From UBA2779 sp965232615 (GTDB lineage Bacteria > Spirochaetota > Spirochaetia > DSM-2461): 64,000 nucleotides of DNA. The DNA is taken from the NCBI GenBank assembly GCA_965232615.1, contig OZ246985.1, positions 372,001-436,000 of the forward strand, given 5' to 3'. Shown here piece after piece: positions 1 to 8,228 of the stretch. The notes under the pieces were generated by a model, which had not been told where the DNA came from, searched no databases, and worked only from the letters and a program-made list of their open reading frames with translations. The translations under genes and the position numbers were made by a program. How positions within the stretch are numbered: the stretch's first letter is position 1; every line of letters starts with the position of its first letter.

Positions 1-4
1 TACA

Positions 5-29
5 CTGATTGACATTCTACGTCAATCAG
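5..29. terminator. Perfect 9-bp inverted repeat, possible terminator
   Basis: CTGATTGAC and GTCAATCAG are separated by 7 nt. The hairpin lies downstream of the minus-strand aminopeptidase gene that ends at 77. No strong T-run follows on either strand, so it may be a rho-independent terminator of weak type or only a stable hairpin. Confidence 0.3.
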
Positions 30-50
30 GTAATAAATTTTCGGTATTTA

Positions 51-76
51 GGGCACCTCTAAAGTCCGATAGACTC
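51..76. repeat. Hybrid repeat terminus
   Basis: GGGCACCTCTAAA, the terminus of the main repeat family in this window, runs directly into AGTCCGATAGACTCTC, which resembles the terminus of the second family (AAGTCCGACAGACTCC). It abuts the stop codon of the aminopeptidase gene on the minus strand. No element body is attached, so this is a relic or a recombination junction. Confidence 0.55.
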
Positions 77-1198
77 TCAGGATAGATTTTCCGGGTTCAA
101 GCCTTGAAGCTCTCGAAGTGTAAATCGGCCATCCTTCCGAATCAGAACATCATCGAAGAATATTTCCCCTCCGCCATTTTGTTTTTCCTGGAGTAAAACA
201 ATATCCCAGTGAAGGATGGATTTATTGCCGTTATCGGCATTTTCATAGCTGTTCCCTGGAGTAAAATGAATGCTGCCCCGAATTTTCTCATCGAAGAGAG
301 TATTGTTTATCGGGGTGTCCACATAGGGGTTGACTCCCATTGCAAACTCACCGATATAACGAGCTCCCTCATCAATGTCAAGAGTAGTATTGATCCTCTC
401 ATTGTCATTGGAAGTTGCTTCCACTATCCTGCCATTTTCAAATCGAAATCGAATATCCGTATACTGGAATCCATTATAAATGGATGTCGTATTGTATGCT
501 ATTATGCCATTGACTGAGTCTTTTACAGGTGCTGTGTAGATTTCTCCATCAGGGATGTTAAAATGACCAGCACAGACAACAACAGGTATATCCCGAATAC
601 TGAATGTAATATCCGTTTCTCCCGGTCCAAGGATTCGAACCCTGTCTGTTTTCTCAAGCAGGGTTTTCAGTGGTTCCATGGCTACCCCCATCTTCCCGTA
701 GTCAACGGAACAAACACGATAGTACCAGTCTTCAAAGCCTTCCGTACTCATTCCCGCCGATTGAGCGAGGGCCTGAGTAGGATATCGAAGCACGACCCAG
801 CGGGTCTCTGGAACACGGATCTGCATATGGACTGGATTGACATATAATGAATCGTAGAGTTTCAGGGAGTCTGCCGTAATATCGGTTAGTTCCAGGGCAT
901 TATCAGGAGCAGTAATTCCAATGAAGGCATCCATCATCTTCATCTGGTAAGAATCGACATCAGCAGCGGTCTTCAGCATTTCATCATTGGCGTTTTGAAG
1001 CCATTCCCTTAGAATCTTCTGATCATCTATTCTGTAGACCGGATGGGCTCCAACAGCTTTGACAGCTCTGATAAAGGCTCGAACCAGAGACTCTGTAACA
1101 AATCCGCTTCCACGGATAAGAACTTTTTCGCCTGATTGAAGTTTTAGCGAATGATTAACAACTATATTGGCGAGTTTATCCTGTCGTAAATCTTTCAT
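77..1198 (-). CDS. M29 family aminopeptidase (AmpS/PepS type)
   Basis: Cytosolic metallo-aminopeptidase of family M29, predicted to release N-terminal residues from peptides using two metal ions. The 373-residue length fits the family. The C-terminal half carries the acidic and histidine ligand motifs typical of M29: GEIYTAP, IGEFAMGVNP, SIHFTPGNSY and LHWDIVL. There is no signal peptide. The ATG overlaps the end of folC by 4 bp (ATGA), so it is probably translationally coupled as the last gene of a hisD-folC-aminopeptidase unit. The stop codon lies at the edge of a repeat terminus, which may have replaced the original 3' end. The family call is firm; the substrate is not known. Confidence 0.85.
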   Translation of the reverse strand: MKDLRQDKLANIVVNHSLKLQSGEKVLIRGSGFVTESLVRAFIRAVKAVGAHPVYRIDDQKILREWLQNANDEMLKTAADVDSYQMKMMDAFIGITAPDNALELTDITADSLKLYDSLYVNPVHMQIRVPETRWVVLRYPTQALAQSAGMSTEGFEDWYYRVCSVDYGKMGVAMEPLKTLLEKTDRVRILGPGETDITFSIRDIPVVVCAGHFNIPDGEIYTAPVKDSVNGIIAYNTTSIYNGFQYTDIRFRFENGRIVEATSNDNERINTTLDIDEGARYIGEFAMGVNPYVDTPINNTLFDEKIRGSIHFTPGNSYENADNGNKSILHWDIVLLQEKQNGGGEIFFDDVLIRKDGRFTLRELQGLNPENLS

Positions 1199-2577
1199 GG
1201 TGAGATAATACTTCTTGATGGGAAAATGGGGAAGAGGGCAATGCCTGCTGCGATTTCACCAGCCAGATAGAACGAACCAGTCACCAGTATTCCTCTGCTG
1301 CTGCCAGCATACTCTCGGGCTTTAATCCAGGCATCCAGCGGATTAAGAATAAGCTCAATATGAGCCCTGGTCTGTTGAAATGATTTTGCCGTATTTACCG
1401 GATCGCCGGGTTTATACATTCCAGGTGTGCTGATGATAACGCGATGAAAATGAGGATGGGAGCCGCTGCAAAGTATTTCGGCCATGGCTCGATGATCTTT
1501 GTCCCTGGCGCACCCAAACAATAGAATTGATTCTTCATCATTTTCTGGCATGCTGAAAAAAGCCCTCATAACACTGCTGATGGATGCAGGTGTATGAGCT
1601 CCGTCCAATACTACGGCAGGATGGCGGTGGAGAATTTGAAAACGTCCCGGCAAGCATACTGTCTGTAATGTTCCTGGAGTATTTCCGTCATGCCGGGGCC
1701 TTAAGAAACGTACAACGGCCAGAGCTAAAGCACTATTGTCCGCCTGTTCCCGCGTTCCCATACCCAGCTTTATTACCTCGGTTAACCCATCCTTCCAGTT
1801 CAGCTGCCATTGAAATCCACGGGATGGAATTTCTTGAATATTCATAAGATACCTGTCGAGTTCATGGAGAGGAATCTGGAGTTCCAGGGATTTTTTTCGA
1901 AAAACTTCTCGAACTTCTGGTAACTGACGAGAGGTCCAGGCCACTGATCCAGCCTTCATTATGCCGGCTTTTTCACCTGCTATATCACTCAACTTCGGTC
2001 CGAGTATCTCTATATGCTCCATTTCTACCGGTGTAAGAACGACCATCAGAGGCCGTTCTACAACGTTTGTAGCATCCAGTCGACCACCAAGTCCGCATTC
2101 CAGAACAACTGTATCGCAGCCAAGATCTCGAAAAAGCATAAATCCGAATAAGGTAAGGAGTTCAAAAGTTGTTGCCCGGCTTTCCCCAACGAGCTGTGAT
2201 TCCACTTCCGGGAGCCGCCGAATGAGATTCATAGCAGTTTTAAATGCCTGTTTCTCAGGGAAATCCTCCCCTTCCACTCTGAATCGTTCCCGGTAATCCA
2301 GCAGATGGGGGGAAGTGTAAACACCAACCCGAGAACCGGATTCCTTCAATAAAGCGGCAATGTACGCCGCTGTGGATCCCTTCCCCTTGGATCCGGCGAT
2401 GTGAATTACATCATATTTGTTCTGCGGATTACCCCATGCCTTGCAAAGAGCCCTCATACGATCGAGTCTGTATTCCCGCTTTAAGAGCTGATCTGTTACG
2501 TTCTTTTCAAAGTTGGTACGGGTTTCGAAACAGTGAAAAACATCGTTGAGGTCAGTGGGGTTTTCCTGGAAACTCAT
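1195..2577 (-). CDS. folC: Bifunctional folylpolyglutamate/dihydrofolate synthase
   Basis: Mur-ligase superfamily enzyme that adds L-glutamate to dihydropteroate or tetrahydrofolate with ATP hydrolysis, in folate biosynthesis and retention. The ATP-binding loop HIAGSKGKGSTAAY is near residues 58-71, followed by the folate-loop region YTSPHLLDYRERF and the acidic motif ECGLGGRLDATNV. The C-terminal domain keeps VVLDGAHTPAS. At 460 residues it has full length. ATGA overlaps join it to hisD upstream and the M29 aminopeptidase downstream. FolE, which starts folate synthesis, is 5 kb away on the other strand. Whether it has both synthase activities cannot be read from sequence alone. Confidence 0.93.
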   Translation of the reverse strand: MSFQENPTDLNDVFHCFETRTNFEKNVTDQLLKREYRLDRMRALCKAWGNPQNKYDVIHIAGSKGKGSTAAYIAALLKESGSRVGVYTSPHLLDYRERFRVEGEDFPEKQAFKTAMNLIRRLPEVESQLVGESRATTFELLTLFGFMLFRDLGCDTVVLECGLGGRLDATNVVERPLMVVLTPVEMEHIEILGPKLSDIAGEKAGIMKAGSVAWTSRQLPEVREVFRKKSLELQIPLHELDRYLMNIQEIPSRGFQWQLNWKDGLTEVIKLGMGTREQADNSALALAVVRFLRPRHDGNTPGTLQTVCLPGRFQILHRHPAVVLDGAHTPASISSVMRAFFSMPENDEESILLFGCARDKDHRAMAEILCSGSHPHFHRVIISTPGMYKPGDPVNTAKSFQQTRAHIELILNPLDAWIKAREYAGSSRGILVTGSFYLAGEIAAGIALFPIFPSRSIISP

Positions 2578-3872
2578 GTCCGTGGTGGAATAAGCGCGTT
2601 ACGATGGGCAGGGAATCCTTCATACTCAGCCAGAGCAGCGGCATGGGGTTTAAGGTCATTCAAACCGTCTTCGCTGAGGTAGATAACACTCGAACGCTTT
2701 TTGAAATCTCCCACCGAAACACCAGACCATGTCCGGACTCTTCCCCCTGTCGGTAATACGGCATTGGCTCCAACGGAATAATTAGCTGCTGAGAATGGGC
2801 AGTTGTCTCCCAGAATAATTTCACCTGCGTTGGTTATCATACCCAGAGTCGCAAAAGGGTCAACAGTACGTATTTGAAGATGTTCCGTTGCGAACTGGTT
2901 CACCAGATCAGCCCCTTCTGCGATGGAGTCAACAAGAATGATGCCACCATAGTTCGAAAACACATCAGAAACAAAGCGGCGGCGGGGTTCTGGAAGCTCA
3001 TCCCCAAGGCATTCCAGTGCGGTTCCTGCTGCATTCGCCAGTTCCTGTGAATCAGTTATCAACAGGGCAGCGGAGTCAGATCCATGCTCGGCTTCCACAA
3101 GAAGATTTCTGGCAATATCAAGAGGGTCAGGGGATGAATCAGCCAGGATAATGGATTCGGAAGGCCCAGCCGACAAACCGCAGTCCAGGGTATCAGAGAG
3201 TATTCTTCTGGCAGCAGCAACATATTTGCTTCCAGGCCCCAGACATTTATCTACTTTATTCACTGATTCTGTACCAAAAGCAAAAGCGGCCCAGGCCTGG
3301 GCTCCTCCCATGGCATACACCTCATTTATTCCACACAATCTGGCCGTATAGAGGCAGGCCGCATCCACTTTTCCATCTTTATCCGGTGGGCTGGCCATGA
3401 CTATTCGTTTTACACCGGCAATTTTTGCCGGTACGGCCATCATGTACAGCATGGAAGGAAAACTTCCTCTTGCCCCTGGAATGTAAAATGCTGCGGAATC
3501 GATGGGACTTGTGCGATCCCCGGCAAGTATGCCTGGCCGAATCTCCTTCCATTCGATTCCGTTGGGGCATTGATCCCGGTGATAGCGATGTACGTTTTCA
3601 ATTGAGTATTCAACAGCAGACTTCAATTCTGTTGATAACAATGAATCGGCTTCAATGAAATCGGATTCCGGTACAGGAATGGGCATCCCGGCAGGGGCAC
3701 CGTCATATCGAGTATTCAATTCGGATAAAGCCTTATCTCCATGTGACTTGACATAGTTCACTATATCAAGAACAGATGATAGAACTTCCTGAATATCGGT
3801 TTCCGCACGGAGTAGAAGAGTGTGCCTGGCTTCATCTTTGAGATCAGACCAATGATATTGATTTACATTCAT
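2574..3872 (-). CDS. hisD: Histidinol dehydrogenase
   Basis: Catalyses the last two steps of histidine biosynthesis, the NAD-dependent oxidation of L-histidinol to L-histidine. The 432-residue protein shows family signatures: FYIPGARGSFPS, the motif AEHGSDSAALLI, and FATEHLQI with the catalytic Glu-His pair. The C-terminal SGVSVGDFKKRSSV region is also conserved. A GGAAG ribosome site precedes the ATG. It is the first gene of an overlapping three-gene unit with folC and an M29 peptidase. The rest of the his pathway is absent here, except the PHP-type histidinol phosphatase gene at 17224. Confidence 0.95.
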   Translation of the reverse strand: MNVNQYHWSDLKDEARHTLLLRAETDIQEVLSSVLDIVNYVKSHGDKALSELNTRYDGAPAGMPIPVPESDFIEADSLLSTELKSAVEYSIENVHRYHRDQCPNGIEWKEIRPGILAGDRTSPIDSAAFYIPGARGSFPSMLYMMAVPAKIAGVKRIVMASPPDKDGKVDAACLYTARLCGINEVYAMGGAQAWAAFAFGTESVNKVDKCLGPGSKYVAAARRILSDTLDCGLSAGPSESIILADSSPDPLDIARNLLVEAEHGSDSAALLITDSQELANAAGTALECLGDELPEPRRRFVSDVFSNYGGIILVDSIAEGADLVNQFATEHLQIRTVDPFATLGMITNAGEIILGDNCPFSAANYSVGANAVLPTGGRVRTWSGVSVGDFKKRSSVIYLSEDGLNDLKPHAAALAEYEGFPAHRNALIPPRT

Positions 3873-3925
3873 TTTGTTACTTCCGTGTTGATTTCTTCAG
3901 TCTCCAACGTCCTGAAGGTATTCAA

Positions 3926-4087
3926 GGAGTCTGTCGGACTTTGAGACTTCGAGGCGATTTCTGATGATTTTTCCTGATTCAAGGCGACAAAAGCGGAGCG
4001 TAGCTGGGCTACATGAGCATTTTGACAACGCAACAGCAGGGAAAAAGGGCAGAAATCGAGCCGTGAGGCGTACGTCCGACAGGCTCC
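3926..4087. repeat. Type-2 miniature repeat element (GGAGTCTGTCGGACTT ends)
   Basis: A 162-bp element bounded by GGAGTCTGTCGGACTT and ACGTCCGACAGGCTCC, imperfect inverted repeats with 14 of 16 positions matching. Its interior (GGCGACAAAAGCGGAGCGTAG, then a TGAGCATTTTGACAACGC block) resembles the core of the other repeat family, in the same order. It fills most of the gap between hisD and nrdR. A second copy is at 39872-40013. No coding potential was seen. Confidence 0.7.
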
Positions 4088-4165
4088 AGGGTTAAGGTGA
4101 ATAAAACCTCCCAGTATAAATAGATGCTTTCATACACCCCATTGACCGAATACTATAGGTGCCCA

Positions 4166-4639
4166 TTATGTACTTATCTGTTCCGAACCTCCAATATCTT
4201 CTATAATATTAATAAATTCATCAACATTCTCAAACTGTCTGTAGACTGATGCAAAACGTACATAGGCAACCTTATCCAGCCTGAATAGACTTTTTAGAAC
4301 GATTTCACCAATGTTTTTACTTCGAATCTCATTGGCCGATCGACTTACCAGCAGAACCCTGTCTTCAACATCATGGAGCATCTCTTCAATCGTACTGCTG
4401 GGCACCGGCCTCTTTACCAGGGATCGAAGTACTCCATGTTCAATTTTTTTCAAATCAAAGCTTTCTCTATGCCCTGATTTCTTGATTACCATTATTGGTA
4501 CTTCTTCAATCTGTTCATACGAAGTGAACCGATATCCACATTTAACGCACTCACGACGACGGCGAATTCTTGTCGCACTATCATTTTCCCTTGATTCTAT
4601 CACCCTGTCTTCAGACTGACCACATAAGGGACACTTCAC
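4166..4639 (-). CDS. nrdR: Transcriptional repressor NrdR
   Basis: ATP/dATP-sensing repressor of ribonucleotide reductase genes. The N-terminal zinc ribbon is plain (CPLCG near residues 3-7, CVKCG near 31-35), followed by an ATP-cone domain beginning at about VPIMVIKKSGHRESFD. The length of 157 residues is normal. The start is GTG with AGGAG 10 nt upstream. The upstream region contains NrdR-box-like sequences, which would fit autoregulation. No nrd genes are in the window. Confidence 0.95.
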   Translation of the reverse strand: MKCPLCGQSEDRVIESRENDSATRIRRRRECVKCGYRFTSYEQIEEVPIMVIKKSGHRESFDLKKIEHGVLRSLVKRPVPSSTIEEMLHDVEDRVLLVSRSANEIRSKNIGEIVLKSLFRLDKVAYVRFASVYRQFENVDEFINIIEDIGGSEQIST

Positions 4640-4662
4640 GTATGATTGTCTCCTGTAAAACC

Positions 4663-4714
4663 CTATATGTAGGTGTTTAACGATTTAATACTAGAATAAA
4701 ACGCTATATCTGAG
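4663..4714 (-). promoter_or_regulatory. Candidate NrdR boxes upstream of nrdR
   Basis: CTATATGTAG at 4663-4672 matches 9 of 10 positions of the NrdR-box core CWATATATWG. A weaker copy, CTATATCTGAG, begins at 4704. The starts are 41 bp apart, near four helical turns, on one face of the DNA. NrdR boxes normally occur as helically phased pairs. The first box is a fair match; the second is poor. Confidence 0.4.
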
Positions 4715-4749
4715 ATCGTCAAGTCAGCATGAACATTTTTTGAAAAAAA

Positions 4750-4788
4750 ATCAAGCTAAAAACGAAATAAGATTTTTTAGAGGTGCCC
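4750..4788. repeat. Right-end fragment of type-1 repeat
   Basis: Matches the right end of the complete element at 9395-9747: TCAAGC, then AACGAAATAAG, then TTTTTTAGAGGTGCCC. Only about 39 bp remain. It lies 3' of the M28-like gene on the minus strand. Confidence 0.65.
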
Positions 4789-4820
4789 CAAATAAGAATT
4801 ATATGGAATCTGCAGGAGTC

Positions 4821-7013
4821 CTACAGTATGTGAGTTATCCGGGCTATCCGCTGTGTTTGAAGTTGAAGGTCTGACTGCTGTAGCAATGCAGGCGGATCCT
4901 GGGGATTATTCCATATAGCTGTTACTGAGAAGGAGACGTCGGTACTATGACTGATAGTCAGATTAAAAGAAAATGGAAACGGAGGGTTGTCTCCAATGAA
5001 AATTGTGGCAGTCTGTCCCGATGGAGCCATTTCAAATGGCATGGATGCTGAATGCAGGGTGAAAGGGGTATCTGAATTCAATTCCAGCTGGAGTCGGCTA
5101 GGATTCATCTCTCCCTCAAGGTTGATGTTGATTGTTCGACGTCCCGGAAAGGAGAAGGCATTGGAATTGATTTCCAAAGGGATCCGATTCATTTGTGTAC
5201 TAACCCTTACTTCTCTACCAGGATTTTCTATGGAGTAATATTGACTGTCAATTATGGCTTCAGTGATTTCAATGGTTCCCGGACTTTTCAACTCCAGCCA
5301 TCTTTCATTGTTGACAAGATCTATGTTGTCAATGAGTTTAACTGGCTGGGGATTTTCGCTTTTAAATGGCGCAAGTTTCGACAGCCAGATCAGAGTGAAG
5401 ATGGCGGCAAGATTTATAATCAATGCAACAGGGGAAACAATGGTACTCTGCCGTAAGCCTCTGTAATAAGACTTCCAATAGTTGAGACTTGCCAATGCAA
5501 GAATCAGGGGTAATAGTGCAAGCGTGTTCAGCAGATTTCCTGAAATCCGATTCAGCAATAAGAACTCCAGTACAGCCATGTACGGGTGATTAAGAACAAC
5601 GGTAAGAACAGCTATGTATGGAGAAGAAGCAAGAATGAGAAAGAATATTTTGACTTTGAAGTTTTTGACAGCAGCAAATAACAGTAATGCTCCTGTTATC
5701 CATGTTGAATAAACAGCCAGTGTTATATCCAGAAGCATGAGAATCAGAGTAAGCAGAAATGACGATGATACTGCTGTGTAGGAATAGAAATGTGGTGCTC
5801 CAGGGAAGGGTATACCATGTGTAAGCAAAATGAGATTGAGTGACAGGGCTGCAATTACGGTGAACTTGAAGAACAGAAACGACCCTGCTGAGTAGGTCCA
5901 TAGAGTAGGAAAATCTGTGAAATGAAGAATTTCCTCAATAATCAGAGTTGTAAGAAAAAGGAATAAAAATACAAGGAAGTACAGCAGAACCAAAGTCCAC
6001 CAGTATCGTGAAAATCGTTTAAAATTTACCAGAACCATCCGAAATCTGAGAAGAATGAGTGCTGATAAAAGGGAAACAAAACCTGAAACCATAATGACGA
6101 ATGGAAGCTCTCGAATGTATCGAGGTCTCATTTCTGCGAAATTCCGTAAAAAAAGATATGTACTCTCCTGTTTTTCAGGATCCCTGGTTATCAGATGATC
6201 AAAATCAAGCAGGGTTCGCACAAATCTGCTGATTTCAGCATTCGCTGATTGCTTACCTGTACTTCCCCTACCCTGGAAGTACACAGAAGGAATACCAGCT
6301 TCCAGCCATGGAGAATAACTTCCAAGCTTTCCCTGCAATCCCAGGTTGGCAACATGGATATCAGTTCCTCGAAGGCGGTGATTAATGGAATCCGTGTACA
6401 GGGAATCCGTTAGCGGTTTTGTTAGCCAGTATGGTGCAACAACCCCATCTCCTCCAATTTTGACATCCCATGTTTCTGGTACAGTTTCTGCATCAATGTA
6501 GAGGGTAAATACCCCTGATTCTGGCTGTATCGTATCAATGAGATATCGGCTCCCATAAGGGTGGTAGGGAGTATCTCCACGTTCTCCGCCAAGAAAACAC
6601 AAGCTTATAGTATGCTGCGGAGTGGTTATCGCAAGGTTTTCAGCGACCTCCAGTAACAGGGCTGTGGAAAAGGCTCCCTGTTCCATGGGAGATGCCAGGA
6701 TGAAGCGTTCAGAAGAATGACCCGGAACAGTTGCTTCAAGTATTTCAGAAAATGAATGGCCCCGACTATTCTCATCCAGTGTCCGGCGTTCATATGCGAG
6801 ACCAAGATAGTTCAATCTCTCAGCAACGGCATCAAATGCCATGACTTCTTCTTCCGTTCCCTCCAGCCGCGCACCATACTCCCTTAGCTGCTTATGAAAA
6901 GAGAGTAGATCTGCTGTATCCGCATGAAGTTCTGTTGCTAACATTGGGAGAAACAGAATTACCATGTAATGAATCAGCCGTTTTAGTTCTGGGAAAGGGT
7001 TATGAGTAATCAT
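4821..7013 (-). CDS. M28-like membrane protein, probably inactive peptidase
   Basis: 730 residues in three parts. Residues 1-275 resemble an extracytoplasmic M28 (Zn peptidase) domain after an N-terminal membrane/signal segment. About residues 300-545 hold a series of hydrophobic segments, roughly seven or eight. The C-terminal 185 residues look beta-rich. This layout recalls bacterial and eukaryotic M28 proteins with membrane domains. Expected metal ligands are not obvious: where M28 enzymes have a His-x-Asp segment this one reads ASPMEQGAFSTALLLE. The LGGERGD motif keeps a Glu, but the late His is replaced in GKQSANAE. It may therefore bind rather than cleave peptides. The fold assignment is moderate and the inactivity is inference. 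Confidence 0.6.
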   Translation of the reverse strand: MITHNPFPELKRLIHYMVILFLPMLATELHADTADLLSFHKQLREYGARLEGTEEEVMAFDAVAERLNYLGLAYERRTLDENSRGHSFSEILEATVPGHSSERFILASPMEQGAFSTALLLEVAENLAITTPQHTISLCFLGGERGDTPYHPYGSRYLIDTIQPESGVFTLYIDAETVPETWDVKIGGDGVVAPYWLTKPLTDSLYTDSINHRLRGTDIHVANLGLQGKLGSYSPWLEAGIPSVYFQGRGSTGKQSANAEISRFVRTLLDFDHLITRDPEKQESTYLFLRNFAEMRPRYIRELPFVIMVSGFVSLLSALILLRFRMVLVNFKRFSRYWWTLVLLYFLVFLFLFLTTLIIEEILHFTDFPTLWTYSAGSFLFFKFTVIAALSLNLILLTHGIPFPGAPHFYSYTAVSSSFLLTLILMLLDITLAVYSTWITGALLLFAAVKNFKVKIFFLILASSPYIAVLTVVLNHPYMAVLEFLLLNRISGNLLNTLALLPLILALASLNYWKSYYRGLRQSTIVSPVALIINLAAIFTLIWLSKLAPFKSENPQPVKLIDNIDLVNNERWLELKSPGTIEITEAIIDSQYYSIENPGREVRVSTQMNRIPLEINSNAFSFPGRRTININLEGEMNPSRLQLELNSDTPFTLHSASMPFEMAPSGQTATIFIGDNPPFPFSFNLTISHSTDVSFSVTAIWNNPQDPPALLQQSDLQLQTQRIARITHIL

Positions 7014-7159
7014 GGATTTTCATTTGAATTGATCATTGTATTTAGAGTTTTCGAATGTTCAAGGCCTTTGGATTCATTACACAATCCCTCCAGGGTAAAG
7101 ATTATACAGTGTCGGAACGCTTGTTATAACCTGGCTCCAATAAATGGTGAATTGTAACA

Positions 7160-7508
7160 TTAACTGTCCGCGATAAAGAGGGCAAAAGAAGCCCCATGAA
7201 ACTCATGTATACTATTTATATTGTATACGAATTATATGAAAAGAGAGGAGTTAACATGGGGCAAGAACACAATAGCACAAGCTATAGAAAGGGACAACAC
7301 TTCAATTGGAAGAATGGCTCAAATGGCCATAAGAGGCATAACAGAGCGAAATCAGCAATGAAAAGTATTTCGACCAGACCGGCGTATATTAGAGAACGAC
7401 TACCCACGGCGGTTACTGGGTGGTAAGTCGGCCAATGAGGCTATCGGAATTCATCTGATAGCTTGAGGTATAAGAGAGCATGAGTTTCATGAAAAAGTGG
7501 ACTGTTAA
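7160..7508 (+). mobile_element. Degenerate IS30-like element with inverted ends
   Basis: TTAACTGTCCGC on the left and GTGGACTGTTAA on the right form imperfect terminal inverted repeats. Both ends also carry CATGAAACTCATG-like sequence just inside. The interior ATG at 7256 opens a short frame (MGQEHNSTSYRKGQHFNW) that looks like a transposase N-terminus. Near 7395-7468, in another frame, PRRLLGGKSANEAIGI resembles the C-terminal end of IS30-family transposases. A catalytic core is missing, so this is an internally deleted remnant about 350 bp long. Family assignment rests on short motifs. Confidence 0.45.
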
Positions 7509-7549
7509 CTTGACAAGTTACCAGGTCGGTCATGGTATGCCGCCAGCCT

Positions 7550-7578
7550 TTGACCAATCATCAGATTCTGGTTATGGT
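7550..7578 (+). promoter_or_regulatory. folE promoter, predicted leaderless
   Basis: TTGACC at 7550-7555 and TATGGT at 7573-7578 are 17 bp apart. The ATG of folE starts only 5 nt after the -10 hexamer, so transcription would begin at or within the start codon. No Shine-Dalgarno sequence is present. Confidence 0.6.
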
Positions 7579-7583
7579 CAATT

Positions 7584-8144
7584 ATGGATGTAGACAAAAT
7601 TGCCCGACTGATTCGAGAACTGCTGATTGAAATTGGTGAAGAGCCCAACCGCGAGGGATTACTCGGTACACCAGAACGAGTTGCATCTTCCTGGAAATTT
7701 CTGAGTTCCGGCTACCGGAGTAGCCTAAAATCCATAATCAATAATGCTGTTTTTGAATCCGAAGCCAATAATATGATACTCTCCCGGAATATTGAGTTGT
7801 ATAGTCTTTGTGAACATCATTTGCTTCCCTTTTTTGGAACCTGTACCATTGGATACATAGCAGGAAAACAAGTTATCGGAGTGAGCAAACTGGCTCGAAT
7901 AGTGGATCATTTTTCCCGTCGTCTTCAATTGCAGGAACGCCTTACTTACCAAATTGCCAATGCTGTAAAGGAAAGCGTGGGTGCAATTGGCGTAGGAGTT
8001 ATCATTGAAGCTAAACACATGTGCATGAGTATGCGTGGAGTGGAGAAACAGCATTCTTCCATGACGACCAGTTCGGTTCTTGGCTGTTTTCAAACAGATC
8101 CAGCTTCCCGGAATGAGTTTTTAACACTTGCAGGGAAGGTGTAA
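7584..8144 (+). CDS. folE: GTP cyclohydrolase I
   Basis: Converts GTP to 7,8-dihydroneopterin triphosphate, the first step of folate or biopterin synthesis. The 186-residue protein has the full catalytic core: LCEHHLLPFFG with a zinc Cys and two His, GVSKLARIVDHFSRRLQLQERLT, and KHMCMSMRGV with the second zinc Cys. The start is chosen at the ATG directly after a good promoter, with no ribosome site. It is monocistronic as far as visible. FolC at 1195-2577 serves the same cofactor pathway. Confidence 0.95.
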   Translation: MDVDKIARLIRELLIEIGEEPNREGLLGTPERVASSWKFLSSGYRSSLKSIINNAVFESEANNMILSRNIELYSLCEHHLLPFFGTCTIGYIAGKQVIGVSKLARIVDHFSRRLQLQERLTYQIANAVKESVGAIGVGVIIEAKHMCMSMRGVEKQHSSMTTSSVLGCFQTDPASRNEFLTLAGKV

Positions 8145-8228
8145 CCTCACAGGAGGTGAAAGAAGAGTGACTGGTTCAATGACAGGTCTTCAATCGATAT
8201 GATGCAGAAGAAGTCGAGTCGAGTTTTC

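Noticed and set aside
4311..4619. Antisense frame across nrdR
   Set aside because: It is a shadow of the strongly conserved nrdR frame and has no ribosome site or recognisable protein features.
7509..7583. Folate-related riboswitch upstream of folE
   Set aside because: The promoter lies immediately before the ATG, leaving no leader for an RNA switch.
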